From positions 19,315,996-19,379,995 of the forward strand of contig NC_087066.1 of the NCBI RefSeq assembly GCF_963678635.1: a DNA stretch of 64,000 nt, read 5' to 3'. Under the pieces are notes generated by a model. It saw only the letters and a program-made list of their open reading frames with translations. It was not told the DNA's origin and did no database searches. This document shows positions 1 through 11,879 of this stretch, piece by piece (the first letter of the stretch is position 1; the number at the start of each line of letters is the position of its first letter). A program made the position numbers and the translations under genes. Origin of the DNA: Symsagittifera roscoffensis (taxonomy: Eukaryota; Xenacoelomorpha; Acoela; Convolutidae).

Positions 1-330
1 CTCTAGGATCAGCCACTTTTTCGAATTTTTAAAAAACTTTGAAATACATAATTTATTTAAGTTTTAATATTATAAGTATTACTTTTTTTAATATGTATCT
101 TTGATTCGTTAAATAGATTTGACTGTAATGATGCTCAAGAGTAGGCTCCAAAGGAGCATCATGTATGCCTTTCGCTTATCCTCTCCAGGATTTTTTTTTC
201 TTTTCATAAATTTAACGTAAATTGATTTTGTTGAATTAATGAAAGTTTTTGTGTATTGTATTGTTCGATGCACGATGTAATTATATAATGGAGAAATAAA
301 TTCTTTCTTTCTTTCTAGTTGATGGATAAT
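1..330 (+). repeat. possible 3' tail of a LINE-like element
   Basis: This AT-rich stretch carries a small stem (GCTCC-AAA-GGAGC, near 148-163). It is followed by an AATAAA-like site and a short (TTTC)n run at about 295-318. Such a tail is common at the 3' end of some non-LTR retrotransposons. No coding sequence can be read, so this is only a suggestion; it could equally be a 3' UTR of a gene lying to the left. Confidence 0.25.
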
Positions 331-539
331 TACCCTAATTCTTGCGATAAACTTAATAAATAACTCTTTCAGTTTGCTAAGTTGATGTTCCTGAGTAATT
401 GACCGAAAAAGCGAGGCAGCCCTTTGGGGTTTCAGAGTTTAGGTTAGCATGGCTAATTATGTGCGCAAACATTGCGACCAGGCTTACATTATAAACAAAT
501 TGTATATCCAAAATCATTGCAACACAGGATGTAATTTGC

Positions 540-800
540 CACAAAATTTTCAACACAGAGGCAAAGCTTCGCTTCGCAAACACAAACAAGAACACAATAA
601 AAAGCAGCTATAGAAAGCGCAATAAGAAAAAATAAGCCTCGAATTAGCAAAAATTTGGCTAAGTCTAGGATTCCATCTACAACCTACTGCAATCAAGAGA
701 TTTTGAGTCTCAAATCACTCAGCAGCGCACGCTTAACCACCGGCAAACACTAGTCACGAATGAAGCAGCTACATAGCTAATAAACTGCCAATGCCATTCA
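540..800 (-). repeat. tRNA-derived SINE copy (core plus head)
   Basis: Read on the minus strand, a diverged tRNA-like head (about 745 to 655) is followed by a body ending in the core GCGAAGCGAAGCTTTGCCTC (about 590-550). The same head and core order recurs at 14460-14700, where the A and B boxes are clearer, so the two are treated as one SINE family. The pol III boxes here are degraded. Confidence 0.45.
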
Positions 801-1149
801 GCAAAAATGGCACCAAATACAAATAGACACACATTTGCTAGTAATAAGTTGGAATGTAACAAACTGATGGTATGCACACTAACTTTGCATGTAACAAACC
901 GCAAAGCCTAAAGCTACATTATGCATAAATTATGCATTTCAAAAAATTGTAATCATGGACAAAACAATATTAAACAAATGAAAAACAGAAAACTGGATAA
1001 AAACTTTCTCCTTGCCACCTTTTGACACATCCAAACCTCTCCAATATTATTGAGAAACATCTGCTATTCGATCGAACTCAGTTCACAAAAGAAAATCTAC
1101 AGTGTCGACTTGGATGAAATTAATCAACTGATCTCGCACAATTTATAGA

Positions 1150-1437
1150 AGTCAAACAATGATTCTATCATCCTCTGCCTTTTAGCTGCATTTGACAGAG
1201 TGAATCCCTAATTATTACTTCAAATCATTGAAAGCGAAGCAAAAAACTTTGATAACGATGGTATACGTAATTTAAACGACGGGGTAGATTTTACATCATA
1301 CACATTTTATACAACAAATCATAAACGTTTCCTCTGAGACCTTAAGCGTTGACACTGATGTTCCCCAAGGACCTCTATTGGATCCTATTTTAATCTCTCT
1401 TTACCTAGCTGAGCTGGATTTTTTTCTTGAAAAATGA
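1150..1437 (+). pseudogene. non-LTR retrotransposon reverse transcriptase fragment
   Basis: Two in-order pieces of a LINE-type reverse transcriptase can be read. The first contains LLAAFDRVNP followed by a stop and LLLQIIES, matching the usual 'DLSAAFDTVDHSLLL' RT block (RT motif A). The second, from about 1324, reads DVPQGPLLDPILISLYL, matching the 'GVPQGSVLGPLLFSLYL' block (motif B). The stretch between them has no clear reading. In-frame stops show that it is dead. Jockey/CR1/RTE-like elements share these blocks, so the clade cannot be assigned from so short a piece. Confidence 0.6.
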
Positions 1438-1628
1438 ATTGGCGTATCACATAGGAGCGGATTTTTGAAAATATCAATTTTAATTTCAATAACTTTAAAA
1501 AAATACATCCCGAAAATTGAAGCAAATTAAAGCTTGTTAAATACCTTTTGGTTCCATTCATGAAAAAATGATCGAACGCAAGGTAAAAACTCGCTACACT
1601 TTTAGTTTTATTACCCCAAGAAAACTTT

Positions 1629-2498
1629 TTAAAAATTAATGTCGCATACATTCTGAATTTCCTGAACGATCATGTCATAGGAATCGCCGATCTTTTCTTT
1701 TTTTTCGAATGCAAGAGATGGCAGCAATTTTACAGCCAGCGCTAAATCATGATTCGTTTCGTAGGTCACTTTCAGACCCAATTCATTAATTTTTCTCATG
1801 TAACTATGGGAGAGATGGAAAAAACAACCCGATAAATGTGCTTCGGGGAATGTTTTTTTGGAAGGACTGAAGAGCAGCTTGCTCAAAATCTAACAGTTGG
1901 GTGCTAAATCAATTAACGCCTGCAAGAAATGATTGTAGGTTTTTTCGGTTTTGTTAGGAAGGAAGGCGTAAATGCAAGCTGGCGCAATGCCAGATACACT
2001 AACATGAATTGAATATAGCTGATAGAACATTTTTGGAGTAATTTTAAAAGTTCCATCGGCTAACCAGAAAGATGACTTCTCCAGAACTCTCTTCTCCAGG
2101 GTCGCCGCACAAAATGATTCGCTCATGATCATTTGATCCACTGTCATAACGGAAAAACTTTTCAAAAATTTCAGGGATCTCGAAATTTCGCGCAACGGGG
2201 TGGGCGGCATATTTACATCTAGCTGCCTACAAGTGCGCGCAGCCGTTCGGATCAGTTTGTCTTTACTTGGGAGGGCAAACTGAGTGGCCAATTCGTTTGT
2301 AATTGGCAAAACCGCACTGGCAACTGCAACAGTCGGGGTAAATCTCTCGCCGAGATCTTTTATATGCTTAATGACATTTTGGGCCTCCGATTTTCCCGCT
2401 GAAATGTCGTGGTTATGCTCTCCCAGCGTTTCGATTAATTCTTTATTTTCAGTAATGGCAGTTGCTCGACATTTATGTGTTTGATATTTTGAGCAAAT
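1629..2498 (-). pseudogene. Mutator-like (MULE) transposase remnant with FLYWCH tail
   Basis: One minus-strand frame reads from about 2498 to 1629 with a single in-frame TAG near 1890-1892. It begins with the last cysteine and HNH-type end of a FLYWCH zinc finger (CRATAITENKELIETLGEHNH). The MULE transposase core follows: FWLADGTFKITPKMFYQLYSIH, where the Asp is the expected first catalytic acid, then FPEAHLSGCFFHLSHSYMRK, the conserved C-x2-H-like block. The first half of the FLYWCH domain is cut off by an in-frame stop at about 2500, and the C-terminal part ends early. FLYWCH-plus-MULE genes are common in invertebrate genomes, both as transposons and as domesticated copies. Loss of both ends favours a dead transposon. 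Confidence 0.75.
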
Positions 2499-2499
2499 C

Positions 2500-3770
2500 T
2501 AGTTTTCTGTAAACTTATTTTTTCACTTGAAAGAAAATTTGTGGCCGGACGCTATAAGCATTGGCTTGTTTTTAGATAAAACTGTGAACTCGAAAGAAGA
2601 CTCAATCATAATGTGTTTATTGTGTTTGCGTTTGTTTATCACTAGAGTAAAGTATAAAGTGACTGTCAGAATTTCATTTTTGTCAGAATATTTACGTCAA
2701 ATTTTTATGAATTAGCACAAGCTGTTTTTTTTAGTAATCATAATAGTTAAGCGAAAAGTCGAATTGAAAATAAATTACAAACTTGTTGATAAGTGTCTTA
2801 AGTAAATTAGGAAGCCTCCTTTTAGCATGTATAACTAAGATAAACCAAGTTTTTCATTATAGTGCGTGCTTTAATTGCAGAATTAACTTTGGTGTGATAA
2901 GAGTTAAGATAAGGAATTCATACAGCATTAATTTCAATAGTGAAATGACTAGGTGTTAAAATGTACTGTGTTAAACTGGAAAATAGGAGTTATATTGTTG
3001 TCGATTTAAATTGTTTAGTAGTGAAATGACTAAGTGTTAAAATGTACGGTGTTAAATTGTATGTCATTAAATTGTAGGACACCATGAAGTCCAATTAGGA
3101 AAAAATATGGAAACAATATTTTAAAAATCAATTCAATTTTATCCGAGAAAATGTTTGAAAGCTTTGCAATATAATACCAGTAGAAGACTTGTACATAATG
3201 CGTTTTCTTTTAATTTTTTAAATAAACTAAAAGAAAAATTACAAAATCCGAGAGCAGGGGCGTGTCTAAGATTTTCTCTTGGGAGAGGGGATTTTCAAAA
3301 AAATGTCGAGAAGTTTGTCGGCATTTTTAAGTCGACCTTTTTTTCCTTCCACTATAAAGGCCCCATTTTGACCAAATTTTTTGAAACAGGCCAAAAAATT
3401 TTTGAAACAGGCCAAAAAAGGTTTTTAGGCCAAAAAAAGTTTTTCTCTAAATGAAAATTCGGTCACAGTGGCGACACCACTGAGTTCAAGATAAGGTAGA
3501 CAAAGAAACTTGGAGTGAGTAAATAATTATGGATCAGATTTATCTCAAATGCTGATCAATAATGACATCTTGACCCCACATATTTGCGTTTTCGCCAGAA
3601 AACATCTAAAAAATGAACCCTTTCGACAATTAAAACCTTTAAAAATGAGTTTAAAAAACTGACCAGAAAAATTAAAATCTGAAAAAATGAGTCATCTCAT
3701 CTCATCTGCTATAACATTCAATTTTATTTTTCAAAAATGTAAATTTTTTCAATTTTCACATCTAACTTAC
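2500..3770. other. AT-rich intergenic or intronic stretch
   Basis: No convincing coding sequence is seen. A short sequence containing GTGAAATGACTA.GTGTTAA occurs twice, about 80 bp apart, near 2940 and 3018. If the GTPase gene to the right continues leftwards, this stretch would lie in its next intron. Confidence 0.4.
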
Positions 3771-6153
3771 AGAGTAGAGTTGATTTGCCTGCATTGGGAA
3801 ATCCGACCAGTCCGACGTCTGCGATCAGTCTGAGGTAGAGTTTGAAGCTGCCGAAGGATCCCTTGCTGGACTTGAACTCATTCTTCGGACTGCCTCCTTC
3901 GCCCCCTCTGGCCACTTGCACCATGTCTCCCTCTCGGTCAAGGTCAATCAGGGGCTTACCTGCAGACAACAGAACATACTCTTCACACCAGCTTTGAAAG
4001 ATAATTTTAGTATTTACTATTTGCGAGTGATAGTATTTACTTTTTGCACGTAGATCTCTGACTTAATTGGCTATGATAGCGAAGGTGAACTTCCTGCGCA
4101 TCCGATTTTCAAATAGAAAAGAGGGTCGCGCACCAGAATTACCTGTGCTCTTTCCTTGAGGCAACATTTCCCAGTCAAAACAAAGAAATTAGTTTTTCGC
4201 AGAAGTATCAGCTACAGTTCTCCTAGAACAGCTCGTAAGTCAACCGATCCCTTCGCTAATCCATGATTTCAATTCTCAAAATTTGAAACAAGTTCCATTC
4301 ACACTGGGCATTTATCTTATCTTCATTTAATGAAATGATTCTTCTTCGAGTGATTTTATGACCTGACGAAAAATCTTGATAAAACTGAAGCGTACCAACT
4401 TATCATCATTTCATCGCATACCTTTCATGTCGCATACAGATGTTCCAAGTGGCACTTTGACAGTGAGGTCTTGCCCCCTCTCTCCCTTGATACTCCTCTT
4501 CTGACTCGACACCCCGTCCTCTCCCTTCAGCTTCAACACACTCCAACTCCCACCACCACCACGTGCACTAGGCTGCAAGTCACTCATCCTGAAAAAAAAA
4601 CAATTCACATGTGTGGGGGTATCCGGTCGACACTCTGAATATTTCATTTTTATAATTTCAAAATTTCTTTAAAACCTACTCTTACAAGTACTCAAGTAAT
4701 ACCAATAAAATATACGCTCGGGTCAAAGACTTCGGCCGGAATTTTTTGTCTGCGGCAGTTTTCACAATCTTTTTAGATCAGTAATTACTGTTGTTGCTGT
4801 TGTGTGTGACGGCCTTCTATCTTAAAATAGGGGGCCCAGTCTTCTGAAGAAAATTCTCGGGGGCTGTCTGCGGCAATTACTATTTTTTCTGTCGAAATAC
4901 TATTATGACTGGCAATTTTCATCAAGCTACTGAGTTTTTTTTTCTTAAAAAACTATTTCTTAAGGCAAGTTAAACTGCAGTCTGGACTGTACCAAACATT
5001 CAGGGCTTCACCTTTATTCGAGAAGTCTGCCGATGAATATGTCTTAAGTGCACGTATAATTAAACATAAATCTACAGCAAATTGGCCAAATTGACGATTT
5101 TCAAACGATTTTTTTATTGTTGCTCTCAGCATCCTATGTCTTCAATGTGGTATAAAATATGTGCTAACCATTATTTCGAAAATCTACTAAGACTTTCTGA
5201 TGTTAACCTTAAATTTGCACTAAGAGTATTAGTAACTTTTTGGCGTTGTCAATAACAATTTCAAACCATACAAAGCCTGATTTCCACTTCTTTCTCTTAA
5301 ATGTAATACTTACGCATTTTTACGAAGCGAACTATAGTATTTAATTTTTCGGAAGTATTGATAGTTTAATAATTGGGATGTTTTCAATTGAATTAAGCAA
5401 AAACTGCTCTGATTTTCATGTCAATTACCTTTTAAAGTGAAAATTGTGACAGCAATTTTAAAGGAAAACTTTGATAATTAAGAAGTTTTCAATCTGATCA
5501 ACCAAAAACTGCCTTGATGCGAAAAGCAAATAGTTTTAAAGGAAGATGTGATAATCTTTTGTTTGTTTATGGGAGAGTCGAAAGTCTCAACTTGTTTTGA
5601 GACAATTTTTTTTCTCTTTTTCAGTAAGCAAATGCGTTACACAGAAAAATTGCCAATTTTAAATTGCTCTTGAAGCGTCTGTGAGACTAATTAGTTCTGA
5701 AATGCAGAACTGAAATTTATTTTAAATTTGGAAATCATGGCATCAATATCTTAATCTCAAGTTTAAAAACTTGACATCTCGTAATTAAGAAACCAGACTA
5801 TAATAGTTATTTCGAAATTATAGTTGCCCGAAAAAAAATACAGAACATTTTCATGTCTTGTCTTGTTGCCTACATACACAAGATCAGCACAATGCGCAGG
5901 GTGATGAAGCTCGGTAAGAGCATACAGAATTCAGAGAGACAGAAAACAGCAAACGCATACACTTACTTTTTGTTAGCATCTGCTACCAAGTAGACATCTC
6001 CCCCGTCCCCTCCCACCCCTCCAAACTTAGCCAGTCCCGCCCCACTTCTACCCCCATACACATTACACACTACATGGTCCACGAATCTCTGATCCCTCAC
6101 CCCCAGAGCCTTCCTCCAGTTGTAGTCTGCAGTGTCGATTCGTTCCACCCCAC
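3771..6153 (-). CDS. GTPBP10: Obg-family GTPase, GTPBP10-like (three internal exons, partial)
   Basis: Three minus-strand exons join in frame across GT-AG introns: 6153-5967, 4588-4422 and 3959-3771. The first holds the start of the glycine-rich Obg fold (QRFVDHVVCNVYGG, then FGGVGGDGGDVYLVAD). The second continues it (SVLKLKGEDG, LTVKVPLGTSV). The third completes the Obg domain (KPLIDLDREGDMVQVARGG) and enters the GTPase domain at LIADVGLVGFPNAGKSTLL, which contains the P-loop GFPNAGKS. The LIADVGLVGFPNAGKS wording is closer to GTPBP10 than to MTG2/GTPBP5. Family members are mitochondrial GTPases that help assemble the large mitoribosomal subunit. The first exon with the start codon, and the exons for switch I/II, NKxD and the C-terminus, were not found. 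They may lie beyond the left edge, or the gene may be truncated. Confidence 0.8.
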
Positions 6154-6992
6154 CTGGGGAAGACACATGGGGTGGGTGCGAAGAAAATGAGTTGGGTGGA
6201 GGTTCATCTGAAGCTGTTTTTGTTGATTTCGGATGAAGATGGTCATCTCGGAAGCCGTAAATAAGAAAAAAGGTCTTAAGGTAGGCAAGAATTAACCAAT
6301 TAACAAAATGAAATAAAAATAAGGGCTCTGTCGTAAAATCCAGTTTTGGACAATTTGAAGTTAAAAAATTTTCACGAGAAAAAAATGTTCGCGTTCACTG
6401 TTTTTTTTTACTGCGTGTTATCATTTATTTAATCATTTCTACTACCTCGTTTCAAAATAAATTGAACCAAAAAAATTTACCATTCTGATGCCTGTGTGAG
6501 TTTGAAATCATCCCATTCCCAACATCTGTTTCTGAGAAATATTTGCGTGACTTCAATCTGAGAAAAGTTAATTTCTGTTTGTTGAAATTTTGCCTGAGAA
6601 GACCATTCTTCACGAAAGATTGACAACAAAAATGACACGTCCAAAAAGAAGATGCCGAAATCATTTTATTATCTGAAAATTGAGAACAGGGAAAGCAATT
6701 TTGAAAATTGAATTAGCATGGATGCAGCAACTCAGCCCTGATATCTAAGAAAAATAACAAAATATAAGCTAGTCTAGAACCAAATCCTTACTTCTGTCCA
6801 CAAACATGGCTAACGTTTTCAACCACAAGTAAAAAAAAAACGAGGAATTCATTTAAATTGATTTTAATTATTTGTATCATACATATCAACAAATAAATCT
6901 CAAACTGATTTTAAAAAAGGTCTTACGTGTCAATGAAGTCATTTAAGGTATCAATGAGCAACTGCTTAACTAGATTCAAATGGGATGTTAAC
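6154..6992. other. AT-rich region, no gene seen
   Basis: This sits upstream of the first recognised GTPase exon and should contain or precede the missing 5' exon. I see no exon with a credible start codon and donor site that would join in phase. Confidence 0.4.
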
Positions 6993-7828
6993 TTGATTGT
7001 ATTTCTTCTAAATCAAATTATTGATCAATTGTTTGTTGCTTGGCAACTTCCCTTTTCAAAGTTTTGATGAATTCAATTTCTTTTTGTTTCGATTCTAGGT
7101 AATCAAACTGTTGCCATAGGTAATACGAAGCGGACCTCTCTAGTAACTAATATTCCTCCTATAAAGAAATAAATCAGCAATTAAGCTTACGAGACCTTCA
7201 TACCTAGTCACGACTATCCCCTTTTGCAAAAGGGGAATATGGTTAAAGAGATCCATACGAAGCTTTTAGAACTTGAAAAGGCACCGTGTTGTGAAAATTG
7301 TTGCTGCTCACATCGTTAAACGCGGCATTGGCAAGTAGCGACAGCTGGCTCCGATGCGTTACTTTTGGTACTAGTGGCTAAGGATCAAGTTAACATCCTT
7401 TCAAAGTTAACATCCTTTCAAAGGATGTTAACTTGATCCTTAGCCACTAGTACCAAAAGTAACGCATCGGAGCCAGCTGTCGCTACTTGCCAATGCCGCG
7501 TTTAACGACGTGAGCAGCAACAATTTTCACAACACGGTGCCTTTTCAAGTTCTAAAAGCTTCGTATGGATCTCTTTAACCATATTCCCCTTTTGCAAAAG
7601 GGGATAGTCGTGACTAGGTATGAAGGTCTCGTAAGCTTAATTGCTGATTTATTTCTTTATAGGAGGAATATTAGTTACTAGAGAGGTCCGCTTCGTATTA
7701 CCTATGGCAACAGTTTGATTACCTAGAATCGAAACAAAAAGAAATTGAATTCATCAAAACTTTGAAAAGGGAACTTGCCAAGCAACAAACAATTGATCAA
7801 TAATTTGATTTAGAAGAAATACAATCAA
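6993..7828. repeat. near-perfect palindrome (inverted repeat, arms of about 0.41 kb)
   Basis: The sequence from 7420 to 7828 is the reverse complement of 6993-7401 with almost no mismatch; one was noticed near 7313, in cacatcg versus cacgtcg. The centre is at 7419 (ACATCCTTT-C-AAAGGATGT), and one extra 17-bp copy of the central motif sits on the left side. Each arm carries an exon-like reading frame, on + from about 7664 to 7803: it ends in SKQKEIEFIKTLKRELAKQQ and a stop, preceded by a pyrimidine-rich TTTCTTTATAG. The peptide looks like the charged helical end of a protein, but I do not recognise it. The mirrored copy is on the minus strand at about 7157-7018. Confidence 0.9.
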
Positions 7829-8543
7829 AGCATCACCGCTCGCTCCATATAAACTTAATTCAAACACTTAAGGTTGGTAGTTAGGTGCATTAGAAAGACG
7901 AGCTTTATATTAATTGGTGAAGTCATCGGGAAAATCGTGACATAAAATTAAAACGCCCGTGGTTACATAGCCAGTGGAAAATCTAAGACATCGCGTCAGG
8001 AGCTTGAAGAGTCCAGGAAACCTGCCAGAATGTCTACGATTTTTGTTATAACTCCGAATTATGACATTTTTATAACTCCGAAATTGTTTTGTTGAGTAGT
8101 TGTATGAGTCGAATTCTCACCTCAGGTTTTACTCCTAGTTGTCTCAAACTTATAATTATTCACTCAACTCGACGTTTTAGTATATTTCTTTTATTGTTCA
8201 AAAACCGAAACGAAGCATATCGCCCTCAAAAACGTTCCCTTAACGTCAAGGCCTGAATTTTGCAGTACTTGTGAGTTTTGCTTCGAATTGATTTCTTATC
8301 TCAGATTTTACTCCAAGGGTTTGTCTAATTTTCAAATCAAAACCTCAATTGTCTGCCTCTGCTGCGGCCCGTTGAGGCTTCAGTCTATTAACATTCCACG
8401 TTAATCCATAACCGTTGAATGTACTTCACCGTATACAAAGACATCAAGTAAACCCACACCTAAAATTTATCTTTCAGTCCTACCTTAATATTTAACGAAC
8501 TTAAAGATGCGTTTTCACATCTATCATGATTTTCATCTTGGGA

Positions 8544-8589
<46 letters not shown>

Positions 8590-9019
8590 GCCATTTAAGC
8601 CCAACTCCGAAAGCTGAAAAATAGATTGGAAAAATTACTTATAAGAAGAAACCCTCTTGTTGACCTATCGAGTAATTATTTTTTCGACGTATTAAATCGA
8701 CAGAATAACTTTATACTTTGACAAACCGTGAAATCCAACTTTATATGAAAAACAGATTGGTTTAAAGGGGAAAGAGATTGGGTTGAAAGGAAAAAGGAAA
8801 AACTACAGAAAAGACAAGATCAAAAAAGCATTTTGAAAAACCAAATTAGTGTGCGGCCAAAAACTAGACGATCTTTATTTCATACCGATCATAAATTAGA
8901 CAAAATTATTTGTTAATTCTGATTGGTCGAGAGAAAATGATGCAGAGAACTAAAAAGCGAATATCTCAAATAGCAGAAAGTTTACATAAAGCCATCGATC
9001 GATTTTTAAATTTAGATTT
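7829..9019. other. non-coding stretch with CT microsatellite
   Basis: Apart from the CT run listed separately, no ORF with a recognisable product and no clear repeat unit is seen here. Confidence 0.4.
8547..8586. repeat. (CT)20 microsatellite
   Basis: An uninterrupted dinucleotide run of about twenty CT units, directly visible. Confidence 0.95.
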
Positions 9020-9390
9020 GTAAAAGCTCCAAGAAAGGGTGAAGAATTGATTTTAGAGGGTTACATAATCAAGAAAAATCGAAAAAGAAAAAATATCCAA
9101 TACTGCAAGTATACAACCAAAACTTGCCCTTCCTGATTAATTCTTCATATTCCAAACCAAAAATCATCAGTAGGCCAGTAGTTCATCTCCATCTGCCATC
9201 AATTTATGAAAATCAAGTGCAAGAATTAGATGAAAGTTTTGTACCGCCCGCATACACTGAAGTACAAAGAACAATGAACCAAACAGTTATCCCCGTATCC
9301 AAAAATTTCAACGAAACCATTTCACCAATGCATGGACAAAAACCTCGAACAACAAAGGTTTTTTGCTTTATCAAGGAGATGAAAGGTTAA
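9020..9390 (+). pseudogene. possible FLYWCH-type zinc finger fragment and adjoining ORF
   Basis: One frame (about 9020-9134) reads ELILEGYIIKKNRKRKNIQ followed by YCKYTTKTCP, which resembles the front half of a FLYWCH finger (GY-x-hydrophobic/basic-Y-x-C-x5-C). The next frame (9124-9390) is open for about 88 codons and contains QELDESFVPPAYTEVQRTMN, with no family I recognise. The two frames would need a frameshift or splice to join. A MULE remnant with the other half of a FLYWCH finger lies at 1629-2498, but nothing proves the two belong together. Confidence 0.25.
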
Positions 9391-9864
9391 TCCTTGCACC
9401 TATTTAAGGACTAGAATTTCTGGTAAGATCTAAAAAATAGTTCGGGTGATGAAACATTCAAAATTGCCCACTGGCCCTTTTCACAAATTAGTACGGTTTT
9501 TGGTATCAGCGAAAATTGGAAAATACCCTTTGTCAGAGCGAGAACGAAGAAACTTACCGAAAAATTTTTTCCAAAAAATTTAAACCTAAAACGACAAACT
9601 TTTTGTAACTTGTCTTGGATGCCCACACTTTTGACAAATTTTGAAACTGGGAGCATTTTCCAAAAAAAAAATTCCAGAACTCGTTTTTTGCGAGAAAACA
9701 AATAGCCCGACACTGAATTTAATAGACTGTCGACCATCAGCCTGCCTTTCCTACCCGCTGATAAGCTGATAGCAAGTTTCCAAGATTACCAGTCGTCTGA
9801 AATATCAGAAACATTTACTCGATACCAAAATCATGAGAAAAATTTTCAGTACCTTACTGATTTT

Positions 9865-10330
9865 TGTACAAGCGGTTACGTCCCCATTGATATATGGAAT
9901 GTCTTTGAGTGAGATATTACACTAAGAAAAACGAATACATTATTTTTAAATTTGAATGCCCAAGAAGTCGAATCCCGAATGCAACTGCGACAAATATCTG
10001 AAGTTAAATAGCTTCAAAAACGATGAAAAAAAATCAACTATTGGATGAAAAAATCATTCGTCGGAAAAACTCCTATCTAGGGGTCTTTTATCCTCACATA
10101 TGCATTGGTAGAGAATGGTTACGTCTCCCTTGGTATGTGGAATGTCATTGACCAGGATGTCACCCTAACAACAACCAAAACATTATTTTTTACAAATTGA
10201 AAGCCAACGAATTCGAATCATGAATGCAACTGCGACGAATATTACGAGGTGAAAGAGCTTCAGAACACCGACGAAAAGACCAATTGTTAGGTGAAAAATT
10301 TATTCGTCTGAAAATTTCTGTCTTAGGGAT
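9865..10330. repeat. two-copy tandem repeat, period about 243 bp
   Basis: The block starting near 9873 (GGTTACGTCCC.ttgatatatggaatgtc) recurs near 10116 (GGTTACGTCTCCcttggtatgtggaatgtc). The rest of the unit follows in the same order, including GAATGCAACTGCGAC. The two copies are clearly diverged. Confidence 0.7.
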
Positions 10331-10484
10331 TTGTATTTTCAAAAATGTATTGGTAGGGAGTTGCAATGATTTGCCAAAACATTTAAACATCGATGTCAAC
10401 TATTTTGCCACAATGTAAACTATGAAGTTTCTTTTTGCTGAATATAAATCTACTTTTTTTATAAGATATCAGGAGATATAAGGT

Positions 10485-10579
10485 AGAGTTAAGATAGCCA
10501 AAACAAGAGTAGGTGAGTATCAGAGGAAAAAGACAATACATATTAATGTAATGTCTCTTGTTTAGGCTATCTTAACTCT
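10485..10579. mobile_element. small hairpin (MITE-like) element
   Basis: A 25-bp terminal inverted repeat (AGAGTTAAGATAGCC.AAACAAGAG, one mismatch) bounds a 95-bp unit: left arm 10485-10509, right arm 10555-10579. It has the form of a very short foldback MITE. No convincing target-site duplication is visible, so it could also be a stand-alone hairpin. Confidence 0.5.
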
Positions 10580-10859
10580 GATTTGCGAATCCCATTTTTG
10601 TCTACTTTATGACGCGTACTCTTTGCTACGTAACCAAACTATACACAGACAATTTCCAGATAAAACTCCGTTTGAATAAACCTAGCGGGTATTTCGAAAC
10701 TTTGACAACTCATAAAAAAACCGCATTTATTGGAAGCCAAATCTGCATCCTTTGAGTGTGATCTGACAGCAACCAAATACAGGGCTGGCAATTTCAAATT
10801 TTGTAAACTTTTAACTCACGCTTTTTTAATTCAATTTTTGAAAAACCATAAAATTTTGC

Positions 10860-11760
10860 GAAGTTTTTTTCATATCTAAGTTCTTTGAAAAATGTTAAAA
10901 TGACGTGAAAAACGTCACATTTCAGAAACTAAGAGCAATTAAGCAGTCGCATTTGGATGCAAGATTTGCAACGCCAGAGTACTCTCAATTTGAGAAACTT
11001 CAAAATTAGGTTTTCTAAAAATAGATTTTTTGAACCATTAAAAAAAATTACATCGCAAAGGTAAAATGATTTGAGCAGCCATATATGGAGGTAGGACTCG
11101 CAATCCCTGAGAGTACTCTGAGAACCTCTAAATACAGGGTTAGAAAAATTCAAAAACCAAACTTTTAAATTTTCTGAAAAATTTTTGAGAAAATCTTTAA
11201 AACATCATATATGGCCAAACTCAAAAACAAAAAATTCAGATTTGAGGATTCATATTTAGAGGCAAGATTCGCAACCCCTGAGACTAATCTGACACCCCCA
11301 ACTACAGGCTTGGGAATTTAAAATTTTGAAGAAAAAAATTAAATTTAAGTTTTCTAAGAAACTTTGGAGAAAACTACAACAAACGACATATCTGGAAAAC
11401 TACAGGGATAAAGATTTGAGCAATCAACTTTGGAGGTAAGAATAGCAACTCCAAAACATTATTGCAAATACCCAGCTACAAATTTTCTAAAAAATGAAAA
11501 AGAAATCATAAAAACGTCATATCTTGAAAACTAAAAAGATTTAAGCGACAGGATTCGCAATCCTTGAGAGTGCTCTGACAGCGCCCAACTACAGGCTTGG
11601 GAATTTCAAATTCTGTGAATTATTTTGTAATTTGGGTTTTGTGACATTTTTTGAAAAAATCTTCGTATCTCTTACATTAAAAAGATTTGGACATTCATAA
11701 TTGTAGGCAAAATTCGCAACCCCTCGGCGAAGCCTGACTGCATCCCACTTTTGGGTTGCT
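10860..11760. repeat. degenerate tandem repeat, period about 120-170 bp
   Basis: A unit containing GATTTGAGCAG..ATAT.TGGAGG, then GATTCGCAA.CCCTGAGAG and CTGACAGC.CCCAACTACAGG recurs about six times (near 10930, 11070, 11240, 11420, 11540 and 11690) with heavy divergence. The same family appears again at about 16940-17620 inside the SLC25A32 intron. The poly-A and poly-T stretches between units explain the many short spurious ORFs. Confidence 0.65.
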
Positions 11761-11879
11761 AACATGAAACTTTGTGAAATGAAAAAAAAAGCTGGAAAAT
11801 CGAAAAAAATTTCTAAGTATTGCATTATATTAGCGATAGCGCTTCCAATAATCAATTGGCTGGCAAATAAATAGTTGTT

